The notes beneath the pieces were generated by a model. That model made no database searches. It was not told the DNA's origin and saw only the letters and a program-made list of their open reading frames with translations. Made by a program: the position numbers and the translations under genes. Positions 34,048 through 43,085 of a stretch of 45,778 nucleotides of DNA are shown here, in pieces. The stretch's first letter is position 1, and each line of letters starts with the position of its first letter. Where the stretch lies: the NCBI GenBank assembly GCA_002362385.1, contig DEUB01000035.1, positions 1 through 45,778 on the forward strand, in the 5' to 3' direction. This DNA is from Lachnospiraceae bacterium UBA3273. Lineage in GTDB: Bacteria > Bacillota > Clostridia > Lachnospirales > Lachnospiraceae.

Positions 34048-34867
34048 AAAGTTTAAGATAACGGGAAAGGTCATCATCATTACGGGCGGAGCTGGTTTGA
34101 TCGGAAGGCGCCACACAGAGGCGGTTCTGGAAGGAGAAGGCATTCCTGTTTTACTGGATATTTTTAAAGAACCCCTGGAAAAGACAAAGGAAGAGTTTTT
34201 AAGCCGTTATCCCGGGGCAAAAATAGAGACCTATGTGGCGGATATTACGGACAGGAAGTGCTTGGAGGGCATCAGGGACGAGCTGCTCTCAAGATACGGG
34301 CATATTGACGGGCTGATCAATAACGCGGCAAACAATCCCAAGGTAGAGGGCGGTTCCAAGAATCTGGGGGCTATGCGGTTTCACAATCTGCCCTTATCTA
34401 TCTGGGAAGACGATATGAAGGTAGGGCTTACCGGAGCTTTTCTGTGCTGTCAGGTATTCGGCTATGAAATGGAAAAACAAAAGTCTGGGGTCATCATCAA
34501 TATTTCATCGGATTACGGCGTGATCTCCCCCAATCAGAATATTTACAAAAAAGAGGGCGTTCCCGAGGAGGAGCAGACGGTAAAGCCGGTTTCCTATTCG
34601 GTGGTAAAGCACGGGATCATGGGGCTGACCAAATATCTGGCCACCTATTGGGCGAAAAGCGGCATCAGGGTCAATACACTGTGTCCTGCCAGCCTTTCCA
34701 ACGGGCAGAATGAGGAATTTGTAAAGAAGATAAGCGAACTGATCCCCATGGGCAGGATGTCCGAGCCCGACGAATATCCGGCGACGGTGCTTTACATGCT
34801 GTCGGAAGCCAGCTCCTATATGACTGGGGCAACGGTTATTCTGGACGGCGGCAGAACAATCTGGTAA
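34034..34867 (+). CDS. Short-chain dehydrogenase/reductase
   Basis: This 277-residue SDR has a TGGAGLIGRRHTE cofactor loop, INNAANNP and the active-site YSVVKHG (Tyr-x3-Lys near residue 192) preceded by ISSDYG with the serine. It also ends with TGATVILDGGRTIW, as classic SDRs do. It is probably paired with the overlapping Gfo/Idh/MocA gene in sugar modification. GGAGG about 10 bp before the ATG supports the start. Confidence 0.85.
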   Translation: MSIFEKFKITGKVIIITGGAGLIGRRHTEAVLEGEGIPVLLDIFKEPLEKTKEEFLSRYPGAKIETYVADITDRKCLEGIRDELLSRYGHIDGLINNAANNPKVEGGSKNLGAMRFHNLPLSIWEDDMKVGLTGAFLCCQVFGYEMEKQKSGVIINISSDYGVISPNQNIYKKEGVPEEEQTVKPVSYSVVKHGIMGLTKYLATYWAKSGIRVNTLCPASLSNGQNEEFVKKISELIPMGRMSEPDEYPATVLYMLSEASSYMTGATVILDGGRTIW

Positions 34868-34899
34868 AATATGGCTTATGGATTAAAAGGAGAAGAGCG

Positions 34900-35748
34900 A
34901 TGAAAAAGATTATTGTGACAGGCTGTAACGGTCAGCTCGGAAGAGCGGTTAACGAATTGTATGCAGGAAGCAGTGAATACGAACTGGTAAATACCGATGT
35001 GGCGGAGCTGGATATTACGGATATAGATGCTGTATTAAGGCTTGTAAGGGAAGTAAAACCTTATGCCATTATTAACTGTGCGGCGCACACGGGCGTGGAT
35101 GCCTGTGAGGAACAGGTGGATCTGGCATACAAAATCAATGCTGTCGGACCGAGAAATTTAAGTATTGGTGCCACGGAAACCGGGGCGAAAATGATTCAGA
35201 TTTCCACAGATTATGTTTTGGACGGAAAAGGGACTAGACCCTATATCGAGTTTGATCCTACGGGTCCGGAAGGAATGTACGGCAAGACCAAATTAGCTGG
35301 GGAAAACTTTGTAAAGGATTTTGCAAAGGATTATTTTATCCTGCGCACGGCATGGCTTTACGGAGACGGCAAAAACTTTATCAAGACAATGCTGCGCCTT
35401 TCCGAGACAAAGGAAGAGGTAGCCGTTGTAGGCGACCAGGTGGGAACCCCTACCAGCGCAAAGGAGCTGGCAAAGGCTATTGACGTTTTACTTCCTACGG
35501 AAAATTACGGGTTATTCCATGCTACCTGCGAGGGCAGCTGCAGCTGGGCGCAGTTTGCAAAGGAGATTTTCCGTGTGGCAGGAAAGAGTACCAGAGTTAA
35601 GGAAATTACCACCGAAGAATTTGGCGCGCCTGCTCCCAGACCTGCTTATTCCATTCTGGAGAACTATATGTTTAAGCTGACCACGGACTTTATGTTTGCG
35701 GACTGGCATGATGCGTTTAACGAATATATGAAGACCCTGTTAGCGTAA
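34900..35748 (+). CDS. rfbD: dTDP-4-dehydrorhamnose reductase
   Basis: RfbD/RmlD makes dTDP-L-rhamnose from dTDP-4-keto-rhamnose with NAD(P)H. The 282-residue protein has GCNGQLGRAV at the N-terminus, ISTDYVLDGKG, the catalytic YGKTKLAGE (Tyr-x3-Lys near residue 127) and RTAWLYGDGKNFIKTM. AAAAGGAG gives a good ribosome site. The partner genes rfbA, rfbB and rfbC are not in the window, so they must lie elsewhere if rhamnose is made. Confidence 0.92.
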   Translation: MKKIIVTGCNGQLGRAVNELYAGSSEYELVNTDVAELDITDIDAVLRLVREVKPYAIINCAAHTGVDACEEQVDLAYKINAVGPRNLSIGATETGAKMIQISTDYVLDGKGTRPYIEFDPTGPEGMYGKTKLAGENFVKDFAKDYFILRTAWLYGDGKNFIKTMLRLSETKEEVAVVGDQVGTPTSAKELAKAIDVLLPTENYGLFHATCEGSCSWAQFAKEIFRVAGKSTRVKEITTEEFGAPAPRPAYSILENYMFKLTTDFMFADWHDAFNEYMKTLLA

Positions 35749-35785
35749 GCTGCTTTGGGGATGCTTGGTAATATAGGAGTCATTG

Positions 35786-36934
35786 ATGAAACAGGCGGTA
35801 AAACTGGATTATCTGGATGGACTTAAGGTATTGTCCTGCCTGATGATCTTTAACTTTCACTTTATAAATTTCTTTTATCCGGGGGCTTACAGCCTTGTAC
35901 CGGAACACTTTCATACCCGTTCCCTGGAATATATTTTTGGTTCCACGCCCCTTAATATTCTGGCGGGGGGAAAATTCGGCGTCAGGATCTTCATGACCTT
36001 AAGCGGTTTTTTTGTCGGTTACCGTTTTTTCCTGACGGGAGAAAAGAAATCTTTAAAGACCGGTGTGGTTAAAAAATACTTCAGGCTGATCTTACCTATC
36101 GTGGTAGTCAATATTCTGATCTTTGTTCTGATGAGTCTCGGGGCCTACAAAAATCATGAGGCCTCCCTTTTAGCAGGCTCAGAGATTTTTGTAGGCAATT
36201 ACAATACCTTTACTCCCGGCATTTTCGGGGCGTTGAAGGAAGCCTTCTGGGGATGCTTTGTAACGGGGGAAAACCAGTATAACGGCCCTTTGTGGTTTAT
36301 TTACTATGAGTTTTTCGGGACGCTTTTGATTGCGGCGATCTTATCCCTTCTCGGGGAAAGCAGGGCAAGATATATTGTGTATGCCGTGGCGGCGGTCATT
36401 TTTATCAGGTCGGATTTTCTGCCCTTTATTCTGGGAACGGTAGTCTGCGACCTGACCTATCAGACACCGAAGTGGCTGCAGGGGCTCTCTGAAAAGAAAT
36501 GGCTCATGGCCCTTATGCTTTTGGGAGGATTGTTCTTAGGCTCCTTTCCGCCTATCGGGGAGAGGATGGAAGGTACGATGTATCAGTTTTTCCCCTTAAA
36601 GATCATTTTGTTTTACAATGTAGGGGCGTCCATGGTCATTTATGCTCTATTGCATTTGAAGGGCCCTGCAAAGCTTTTGTCCTTCAAACCCTTTGTGTGG
36701 TTTAATCAGTTTACCTATGGCTTTTATTTGATCCACTTTATGATATTGTGCACTTTTTCCTGCGGCTTTTATCTGGCCCTTTGCGATAAGATGAATTACC
36801 ATGTGCTTGCGCTTCTTAACTTTGTCATAAGCTTTGTTCTGACGACCGTTTTATCGTATCTGATGAACAGGTTCGTGGAAAAGCCCGGTATCAGGCTGGC
36901 GGGAAAAATAGGGGCTTATTTTGATACCCATTGA
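35786..36934 (+). CDS. Acyltransferase family 3 membrane protein (first of three)
   Basis: This 382-residue integral membrane protein has about ten spans. The first span reads LDYLDGLKVLSCLMIFNFHF, the acyltransferase-3 start with its histidine, and the middle has GPLWFIYYEFFG. Such proteins O-acetylate surface sugars. AGGAG 6 bp before the ATG at 35786 favours this start over a TTG 3 bp upstream. It is followed by a second acyltransferase gene 16 bp later. Confidence 0.83.
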   Translation: MKQAVKLDYLDGLKVLSCLMIFNFHFINFFYPGAYSLVPEHFHTRSLEYIFGSTPLNILAGGKFGVRIFMTLSGFFVGYRFFLTGEKKSLKTGVVKKYFRLILPIVVVNILIFVLMSLGAYKNHEASLLAGSEIFVGNYNTFTPGIFGALKEAFWGCFVTGENQYNGPLWFIYYEFFGTLLIAAILSLLGESRARYIVYAVAAVIFIRSDFLPFILGTVVCDLTYQTPKWLQGLSEKKWLMALMLLGGLFLGSFPPIGERMEGTMYQFFPLKIILFYNVGASMVIYALLHLKGPAKLLSFKPFVWFNQFTYGFYLIHFMILCTFSCGFYLALCDKMNYHVLALLNFVISFVLTTVLSYLMNRFVEKPGIRLAGKIGAYFDTH

Positions 36935-36950
36935 CGGATGGAGGAATAGG

Positions 36951-38063
36951 ATGGAACGGAAAGAGAGCCGGAGAGAAAACTGGATAGATGCGGCTAAGAG
37001 CATTGCGATCCTGATCGTGGTCTTAAACCACAGCGGTCTTGTGATTCCGGGCGTTAATTTCTGGGGCGGCATGTTTTATGTGCCGGCCTTTTTCCTGTTA
37101 GCGGGCTATACATACGCCACAAAAAAGGAAAGCTATAAAGACTTTGTGGAGAGAAAGGCAAAAAGGCTTTTGGTCCCTTATTTCGCCGCAAATATCCTTC
37201 TGGTGCTGTTTTTTCAGATAAAGGATCTGGTAACGGGCAGTTTTATGCTGTCTAAAGCGGCGTTGTCTTTTCTTGGGATATTCTATGGCAGGACCCGGCT
37301 GATCAAGATCGGAAACGGTTTTGGAGCTTTTCGGACATGGGTTCCGGATCTGAACCTGATGCCGAATCTGAATGCGCCCACATGGTTTTTGCCGGCTTTG
37401 TTTCTGGTTTTGATCTGCGGGGACGGATTATTCCGGCTGATGAAGGGAAACAAGAAAAAGGTCTGTCTGTTTACGGCGGTTTATGCGCTATTGATGCTGC
37501 CTTATTACTATCTGTCTCCTTTTATGCTCCCGTGGTGTCTGGATATCCTTCCCTACCTGTTGGGATTTTTTTTGATAGGCTATGAATTAAAGGACGAATG
37601 TTTTTTTGAAAAGATAAGGGAAGCGGGGATTCCTGTAAAGTGCGGGATGGTTATAGGGATTTTGGGGCTGTCTGTTATCAGCGGCCTGTATAACGGCTCC
37701 TCCAATCTGTCCCTCAGTTATTTTGGGAAAACCGTGGCGGTCTCCATGATTTCGGCGGTAAGCGCAAGCTGCCTGCTTTTTTTCATCTTGAGATATCTGG
37801 ATAAGAAAGCGCCGTATATCATAAGGTTTGCGGGAAGACTTAGTAAGTATACGCTGACCATTTTATGCTGGCATTATTTTGTGATGCAGATGTTCTATGC
37901 CTTTGCGGCAGTTTTCGTGCCCGGCATATGGGATATGCCCGGTGCGGGGAAAAGCTTAGTACAGCTTTTGGGAATCATTGTGTCGGTTACGGTCTGTATC
38001 CTGTTGCATTTGGTCTATAAAAGAATTCAGAAAATGATAAGGGGAAGAATAGGAAAAGAGTAA
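36951..38063 (+). CDS. Acyltransferase family protein (second of three), NolL-like
   Basis: This 370-residue membrane protein begins with WIDAAKSIAILIVVLNHSG, as in the fucose 4-O-acetylase-like subgroup of acyltransferase 3, and has APTWFLPALF. About ten spans are visible. GGAGG at 36940-36944 sets the ATG at 36951; a longer TTG frame from 36921 overlaps the upstream gene and lacks a ribosome site. It probably acetylates a sugar of the locus glycan; the presence of a fucosyltransferase-like gene fits but does not prove a fucose target. Confidence 0.82.
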   Translation: MERKESRRENWIDAAKSIAILIVVLNHSGLVIPGVNFWGGMFYVPAFFLLAGYTYATKKESYKDFVERKAKRLLVPYFAANILLVLFFQIKDLVTGSFMLSKAALSFLGIFYGRTRLIKIGNGFGAFRTWVPDLNLMPNLNAPTWFLPALFLVLICGDGLFRLMKGNKKKVCLFTAVYALLMLPYYYLSPFMLPWCLDILPYLLGFFLIGYELKDECFFEKIREAGIPVKCGMVIGILGLSVISGLYNGSSNLSLSYFGKTVAVSMISAVSASCLLFFILRYLDKKAPYIIRFAGRLSKYTLTILCWHYFVMQMFYAFAAVFVPGIWDMPGAGKSLVQLLGIIVSVTVCILLHLVYKRIQKMIRGRIGKE

Positions 38064-38067
38064 AGCT

Positions 38068-40317
38068 ATGGTAGGAAAACATATGGGGAAGGGATTTTTT
38101 AAACGAAGCGGAAGCTGGATATTTCATTTTTCGTTAGCAGTCTTTGGCGTATTGACCATGTATTTGATCTTTATGGGAAGCTTTTTCTGGGAAGGGGGAA
38201 ACAGCGCCTATTCGGAAAGCAATGTGTTTTTGCGGGGATGTGAGCTTTTAGGAGGGGCATTTCTTATATTCTGCCTTCTGGGCTTTGTGCAGGCGGCCTT
38301 AAAGAAAATGGATGGCAGGAAGCTCATGCTGTTTGCGGCAATCTGCGCAGCAGGGATGTTTGTTATGCAGATCCTGTTCGTTTTATCGGCGAAGGCGGGA
38401 ATCCGCTATGATGCCCTTAAGGTTTTTGATGAGGCTGTCGCGCTTTTCAGCCAGGAGGGGATCCGGGCAGGAGATTTAGACGGGTATTTTGCCAGGTATT
38501 CCAATAACTATACCATAACGATCATGACCCATTGGCTTTTAAAAATATTCCGGGCGGCGGGTATCGTCCGTCAGGATTTTTCCAACGGGGTGGTAATGCT
38601 GCAGCTTGTAAACGTGGTTTTTGTGGATGCTGCCTTTGCCGGAGCCTTTGCTTTTATTAAAAAATACGCGGGGATCAGACAGGCGGCGGTCTTTCTTGTT
38701 TATATGGCTTTTAATCCCTTAAGCTACGTGTGGCTTCCCTTTTACTATACCAATACATGTTCCATGGCCTTTGCCATATGGGGCGCCTATCTGCTTCTCG
38801 GCGCTCTTTGTGATAAAGATACGGAAAACGTTTTCGGCAATGCGGTATGCTGCATTGTATCGGGAGTGCTGTTTGCCATAGGCTTTGAAATCCGCGCCAC
38901 AGTGATCATTGCCCTGTTAGCCGTCCTGATAACCGCTTATTGTATAAAAAGAAATATCGTGCTTTGTCTCGCCCTGTTATTTCTTTCCATGGGAGTTACC
39001 GAAGGGATCTATGGGATAGTGGAGGATCACTATTTAGCTTTTGACGAAAGGGATACGGAATTTCCCGCAACCCACTGGATCGCCATGGGACTTTCCGATA
39101 CGGGAACCTTCAGCCCGGCCGATGAGGCGTATACGATGGGATTTACCACAAAGGAGGAAAAAGAGGAAGGAACTCTTTCTCTTTTGAAAGAAAGGGCGTC
39201 GGGGCTGGGGCCTTTGGGAGTGGCCAAGCTGTATTTTCATAAGCTGGCCCTTACCTTTGGGGACGGGGCAGGAGGATATCATTCGGAGCTGAATCTGAAT
39301 AAGGAGTACGGAGGGCTCTGGCGGGTGGTTTACGGTACCCACAGGGATCCCCTGCTTGCTCTTACCCAGGTGTTTTATCTGTTGTCTTTGATAGCGGGGC
39401 TTTACACGGCGGTAAAGCTTTGGAAGGGACGGCTTTTGCCGGAAATGTTTTTCCTGCCCCTGTTTTTGCTGGGCAGTTATCTGTTTCAGATGATCTGGGA
39501 GGCAGGGACCGTTTACAGCATCGGCACCATGTATGTTGGCGGTTGTATGGTTTCCGTATTGATGGATCTGGCCGGGGAAAACGCTTTCTTTAAAGGGGTT
39601 AGGCCCGAAGGCGGAAGGAAAAAGGTGCTGTTTAAGGGAACGGCCCTTTTATGCATCGTGCTGGTGGCGGCCATGATAGGAAGCTTTTGCGCAACGGATT
39701 ATGTGGAGGTTTCCATGAGCGTAGACCAGTTTTTGTTCCAGGCGGATCAATATATAGCCCTGTCTGACGGCATGGGGATCAGCCAGACCTTTCAAACCGA
39801 TAAGGAATTTTCCACGATCGCTTTGCAGGTACATAATCCGGAAGGGAAATATAACGACAGTATTTACAGCGTATATCTTTATGACGGGCGTGGAAATCTG
39901 ATAAAGGAGCGGTCTTTGCGGGGAAATCTGGCCGGAGATTATGCTTTTTGCCGTTTTGCTTTTGAAAATCGTAAAGGGATCAGCGATTATGAGATAAAGA
40001 TCAAAAAACGATGGGGCGATAATGATCTCGTTTTCCTGTATTATGATACGGGCCATTATGACGCTTATCCCCAGGGACAGCTTACAGGTCTGACCCAGGG
40101 AAATATGGCCGATCTGATCTTTCGGGTGTACCATAAGGAAGTACAAAACGCCGACGGCAGAACAGACGGAAATAAAGGAAACGGAAATAAAGAAGACGGA
40201 AGCAAGGTAAACAGAGATAAAGAAGGCGGAAACAAAGCAAACGGAAACAAAGAGGGAGAAAGCAGTAAAGAAGGCGAAAGCAGAGAAGACAGGAGGAAGG
40301 GCATTTGGAACAGTTGA
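38068..40317 (+). CDS. GT-C type membrane glycosyltransferase, copy 2 of a paralogous pair
   Basis: This 749-residue protein shares its layout with the gene at 27456: many spans, IRYDALKVFDEAVALF and YSNNYT, GFEIRATVI, DTEFPATHWIAMGL, MIWEAGTVYS, then a beta-rich external domain with a GDNDLVFLYYDTGHYDAYPQ-like end. Instead of a last membrane span it ends in a low-complexity tail of GNKxxG units (about residues 693-745). It overlaps the next gene by 13 bp. It is probably a polyprenyl-phosphate-sugar-dependent transferase acting outside the membrane. Confidence 0.65.
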   Translation: MVGKHMGKGFFKRSGSWIFHFSLAVFGVLTMYLIFMGSFFWEGGNSAYSESNVFLRGCELLGGAFLIFCLLGFVQAALKKMDGRKLMLFAAICAAGMFVMQILFVLSAKAGIRYDALKVFDEAVALFSQEGIRAGDLDGYFARYSNNYTITIMTHWLLKIFRAAGIVRQDFSNGVVMLQLVNVVFVDAAFAGAFAFIKKYAGIRQAAVFLVYMAFNPLSYVWLPFYYTNTCSMAFAIWGAYLLLGALCDKDTENVFGNAVCCIVSGVLFAIGFEIRATVIIALLAVLITAYCIKRNIVLCLALLFLSMGVTEGIYGIVEDHYLAFDERDTEFPATHWIAMGLSDTGTFSPADEAYTMGFTTKEEKEEGTLSLLKERASGLGPLGVAKLYFHKLALTFGDGAGGYHSELNLNKEYGGLWRVVYGTHRDPLLALTQVFYLLSLIAGLYTAVKLWKGRLLPEMFFLPLFLLGSYLFQMIWEAGTVYSIGTMYVGGCMVSVLMDLAGENAFFKGVRPEGGRKKVLFKGTALLCIVLVAAMIGSFCATDYVEVSMSVDQFLFQADQYIALSDGMGISQTFQTDKEFSTIALQVHNPEGKYNDSIYSVYLYDGRGNLIKERSLRGNLAGDYAFCRFAFENRKGISDYEIKIKKRWGDNDLVFLYYDTGHYDAYPQGQLTGLTQGNMADLIFRVYHKEVQNADGRTDGNKGNGNKEDGSKVNRDKEGGNKANGNKEGESSKEGESREDRRKGIWNS
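40150..40300 (+). repeat. GGAAAYAAAG-type low-complexity tail
   Basis: Imperfect repeats of GGAAATAAAG, GGCGGAAACAAAG and GGAAACAAAG encode GNK-, DGNK- and EGES-type units at the end of the GT-C gene. The same words occur at 18440-18588 after the DUF2142 gene. Confidence 0.75.
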
Positions 40318-41435
40318 AAAAACGGGATGAAAGGCTGGATGCGGTAAAGGGCTTTGCCATACTGTTAGTGATGCTGGGGCACTGCATTGTGTTGAACCAT
40401 CTTTCGGACCCCTATCTTTATGATGCTATCGTGGCAATACAGATGCCCTTGTTTATGGCAGTCAGCGGCTTTACGGCGGGAATGGGACAGGAAGCGCTTT
40501 GCTGTGCGGGAGTAAGGCCGGAGCTTAAAAAAGAGCTTGCCAGGCTGAAACGGCGCACGATATCCTACCTGCTTCCCTTTTTTTCATGGCTTGTCTTAAC
40601 CCATATTACCGACCCGCTTCAGGAGCTTGGACTTCAGCTTTTTGCCCTTGACAGAGGACTCTGGTTTTTGATGACCTTATGGATCGTGACCCTGGTTGTC
40701 ATGGCCGCGGCCTATCTGGCGGATCTTGCGGCGTGGAAGCTTGCAAGCCGGGGCCGTAAAGGAATGGTAAGGTTTCTGGTTTTTGGAGCTGTTTTGGCGG
40801 TGTGCTATGTGGGATTTGTGATCTGGGGCAGAAGCGGAAACACCTTTTTAAGTCCCAGCTTAACGGTAAAATATCTTCCCTTTTATGCGGCGGGATATTT
40901 GTGGAGCTTTTATATAACGCCTTTTGTAAAAAGATATAGGGAAAAGAGGAATATTGAGGCGGGAAAAAAGGATATATTGAACGGGATCGCTTTGGTGCTG
41001 TGGATTTTTGCCCTTTTGATCTTTGGATATCTGATAGCGGCCTTCGATATGGTTGTGGTAACCGATACTCTGTCTTTGATGGCGCAGATGGCAGCCTCCT
41101 TTCTGGGCAGCTTCATCTGCTTTTACGGTATCTATCATTTTGTCAGGGGGCCTTTGCAGATCGGGCTTTCGTTTATCGGACAATATACCCTGGAAATCTA
41201 TGTGCTGCATTTCAGATTTGCAAGACTGTTAGGGATCGGAGAAAAGGGAATTGTTCCCGGCAGCATGCGGGCGGCAGGATGGATCATGGCGGCTTTTGTG
41301 CTTATGAGCCTGCTGACGGCAGTCTGCATAATCCTCATTAAAAAAGTCCGGATACTGGATCTGCTTTTGTTCGGCAGAACTTCTGGGCGTATTCAATGGC
41401 GGAAACCAATACGAAAAACAGGGTCACAAACATAA
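40305..41435 (+). CDS. Acyltransferase family protein (third of three)
   Basis: This 376-residue membrane protein starts with RLDAVKGFAILLVMLGHCI, the acyltransferase-3 first span, and has about ten spans, with LWFLMTLWIVTLVV and IGQYTLEIYVLH. The start is a TTG at 40305, 8 bp after AGGAGGAAGG inside the tail of the preceding gene. Its last 98 bp overlap the end of the convergent gene on the other strand. The likely function is O-acylation of a surface sugar. Confidence 0.8.
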   Translation: MEQLKKRDERLDAVKGFAILLVMLGHCIVLNHLSDPYLYDAIVAIQMPLFMAVSGFTAGMGQEALCCAGVRPELKKELARLKRRTISYLLPFFSWLVLTHITDPLQELGLQLFALDRGLWFLMTLWIVTLVVMAAAYLADLAAWKLASRGRKGMVRFLVFGAVLAVCYVGFVIWGRSGNTFLSPSLTVKYLPFYAAGYLWSFYITPFVKRYREKRNIEAGKKDILNGIALVLWIFALLIFGYLIAAFDMVVVTDTLSLMAQMAASFLGSFICFYGIYHFVRGPLQIGLSFIGQYTLEIYVLHFRFARLLGIGEKGIVPGSMRAAGWIMAAFVLMSLLTAVCIILIKKVRILDLLLFGRTSGRIQWRKPIRKTGSQT

Positions 41436-42960
41436 CCGGATAGCTGTATTGGATAAAGGACGCCGGCGCCGTTAAAAAGATGACCGCCTCTCTGGCAAGA
41501 AGGGAAGCTAAGGAGAAAAACATAAACCAGTTCCTTTTTATCAGGGAGAGCAGGATGGAGAATATCAGCAATGCAAGGACGGGAAGATAGGCTTCGCCGC
41601 CGTATTTGAACAGAAAAGAGGCGATGGCATCCGTTCCGGTAAGAGGAATGCGCTTGTTGCCTTCGATCAGTTCAAAACCATAATTTTTATCGCTCTGATA
41701 CAAATGGAATTCCGAGGTATTTACCGGCTTAAGTCCCATAACAAGGGAATCATCATAATCATAAATACCGTTTGTCACAAAAAACAGCTGCAGTCTTTCA
41801 GCAAAGAACAGATCCGGATTGTGGGCGATCAGGCGGAGGGCGCTTTTTAAATAAGCCTTTTGTGCGGCCTTTTCAGCCCCTGTCTGGGTAAAACGTCCTT
41901 CATTAAAATCCGAGTTATACCGGTTATAAGAGCTGCAGGATAAGGTTTCGTAGCTGATATAATCAAGGTCGATGACGGCGTCGATATTGGCAAGGTCTTC
42001 TTTTGCATCCTCATAGGTCTGCTCCCTGTGGATGATCAGGGAAAGGGGTCTTACCGTGGAAATGATCAGGTAATCGCTTCCGTAATATTTTTCCTCTCCC
42101 CTTGTCTGGGGAACTTTCATGATGCTGAAGAAAACTGCAAAAGCCACTAAAAACAGAATCGTTTTTCTGATCCCCGTCCTGTAGCATAAGGGAATGAGCG
42201 CTAAACAGAAAACGATCAGGACAATGCCCTCGCTGCGCCAGAAACAGAGCAGGGCGGCAAGAACGGACAGCATCAGCAGCTTTCGAAGGGTCAGTTCTTT
42301 TTGCTCCTTTTTTTCGAAATAAAGAAAAGCAAAAAAGAACAGGAAGAAAGGGGCATACAGCGCCGGACGAAAGCACATCAGGGCGGATAACAGCACAAAA
42401 GGCATAAGGGCGCATAACAGGATCAGGTATCTGAATCTTGTAGCAAAGAGCTTTTCCGTTTTATAGAAAATATAAGAAAATACCAGTGCCAGGCACAGGT
42501 CATTTAAAATAATCGGTCCTGTGGAAGCCGGAAATAAAGACATGCCCGTCATAAAATACAGGGAAGTCAGGTAATTGTGCCAGTAAACGGGATAATATCT
42601 GGTGGCATAGCCAAAAATAACGGTATCGTCGCTCATATAATAGCCGGGATAGCTGCACAAGAGCAGGATCAGATAAAGAGCAAAAAAGATAAAAAATGAG
42701 AACAAAAGCTTTTTGTGTCTAAGACCGTAATAGAAAAATTCCAGCATTCCCCATATGATGAGAAAAACAAGGATTTTGGAAAAAATGTGCATAAAAGGAA
42801 CCGCCTCTAAATCAACAGGCAGGCAGTTCATATTTAAGGGGTCGCCTGTAAAGGTCTTTTTGTCTGTAAAAAAGGTCAGGCAAAAGAGCAGGATCGCTCC
42901 CGTAAAAAGTCCTATATGAATTTTTCTCTTTGCGTTAAGCGGTATATTTATTCGTCCCAT
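41338..42960 (-). CDS. GT-C-like multi-spanning membrane protein
   Basis: This 540-residue protein has about eleven spans and a long external loop (about residues 290-400). After the third span it reads SYPGYYMSDDTVIFG, an acidic pair in the usual GT-C catalytic position, followed by YWHNYLTSLYFM. A glycosyltransferase role is likely but the family is not named. It lies on the minus strand and converges on the acyltransferase at 40305. The ATG at 42960 lies 7 nt after a TATAAT and has no ribosome site, so a leaderless message is possible; an alternative ATG is at 42969. Confidence 0.65.
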   Translation of the reverse strand: MGRINIPLNAKRKIHIGLFTGAILLFCLTFFTDKKTFTGDPLNMNCLPVDLEAVPFMHIFSKILVFLIIWGMLEFFYYGLRHKKLLFSFFIFFALYLILLLCSYPGYYMSDDTVIFGYATRYYPVYWHNYLTSLYFMTGMSLFPASTGPIILNDLCLALVFSYIFYKTEKLFATRFRYLILLCALMPFVLLSALMCFRPALYAPFFLFFFAFLYFEKKEQKELTLRKLLMLSVLAALLCFWRSEGIVLIVFCLALIPLCYRTGIRKTILFLVAFAVFFSIMKVPQTRGEEKYYGSDYLIISTVRPLSLIIHREQTYEDAKEDLANIDAVIDLDYISYETLSCSSYNRYNSDFNEGRFTQTGAEKAAQKAYLKSALRLIAHNPDLFFAERLQLFFVTNGIYDYDDSLVMGLKPVNTSEFHLYQSDKNYGFELIEGNKRIPLTGTDAIASFLFKYGGEAYLPVLALLIFSILLSLIKRNWFMFFSLASLLAREAVIFLTAPASFIQYSYPVMFVTLFFVLVSAIEYAQKFCRTKADPVSGLF

Positions 42961-42967
42961 ACAGATC

Positions 42968-42996
42968 ATTATACCCCAGGCAGGAGGTTAAATCTA
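42968..42996 (-). promoter_or_regulatory. Possible leaderless promoter
   Basis: Reading leftward, TATAAT occupies 42973-42968, with a weak TAGATT 17 bp upstream. The first base of the ATG at 42960 falls where transcription would start. Confidence 0.4.
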
Positions 42997-43023
42997 CTGA
43001 AATCAGGCGGATATTTCCGTTGC

Positions 43024-43052
43024 TTGCCATTTCCCCTGATATTTGTTATATT
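43024..43052 (+). promoter_or_regulatory. Promoter for the last GT-C gene
   Basis: TTGCCA at 43024-43029 and TATATT at 43047-43052 are 17 bp apart, in the divergent gap between the minus-strand membrane gene and the gene at 43086. AAGGAAAGG follows as the ribosome site. Confidence 0.6.
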
Positions 43053-43085
43053 TTACCTGTCTGGTCTTAAGGAAAGGAAATAGAG

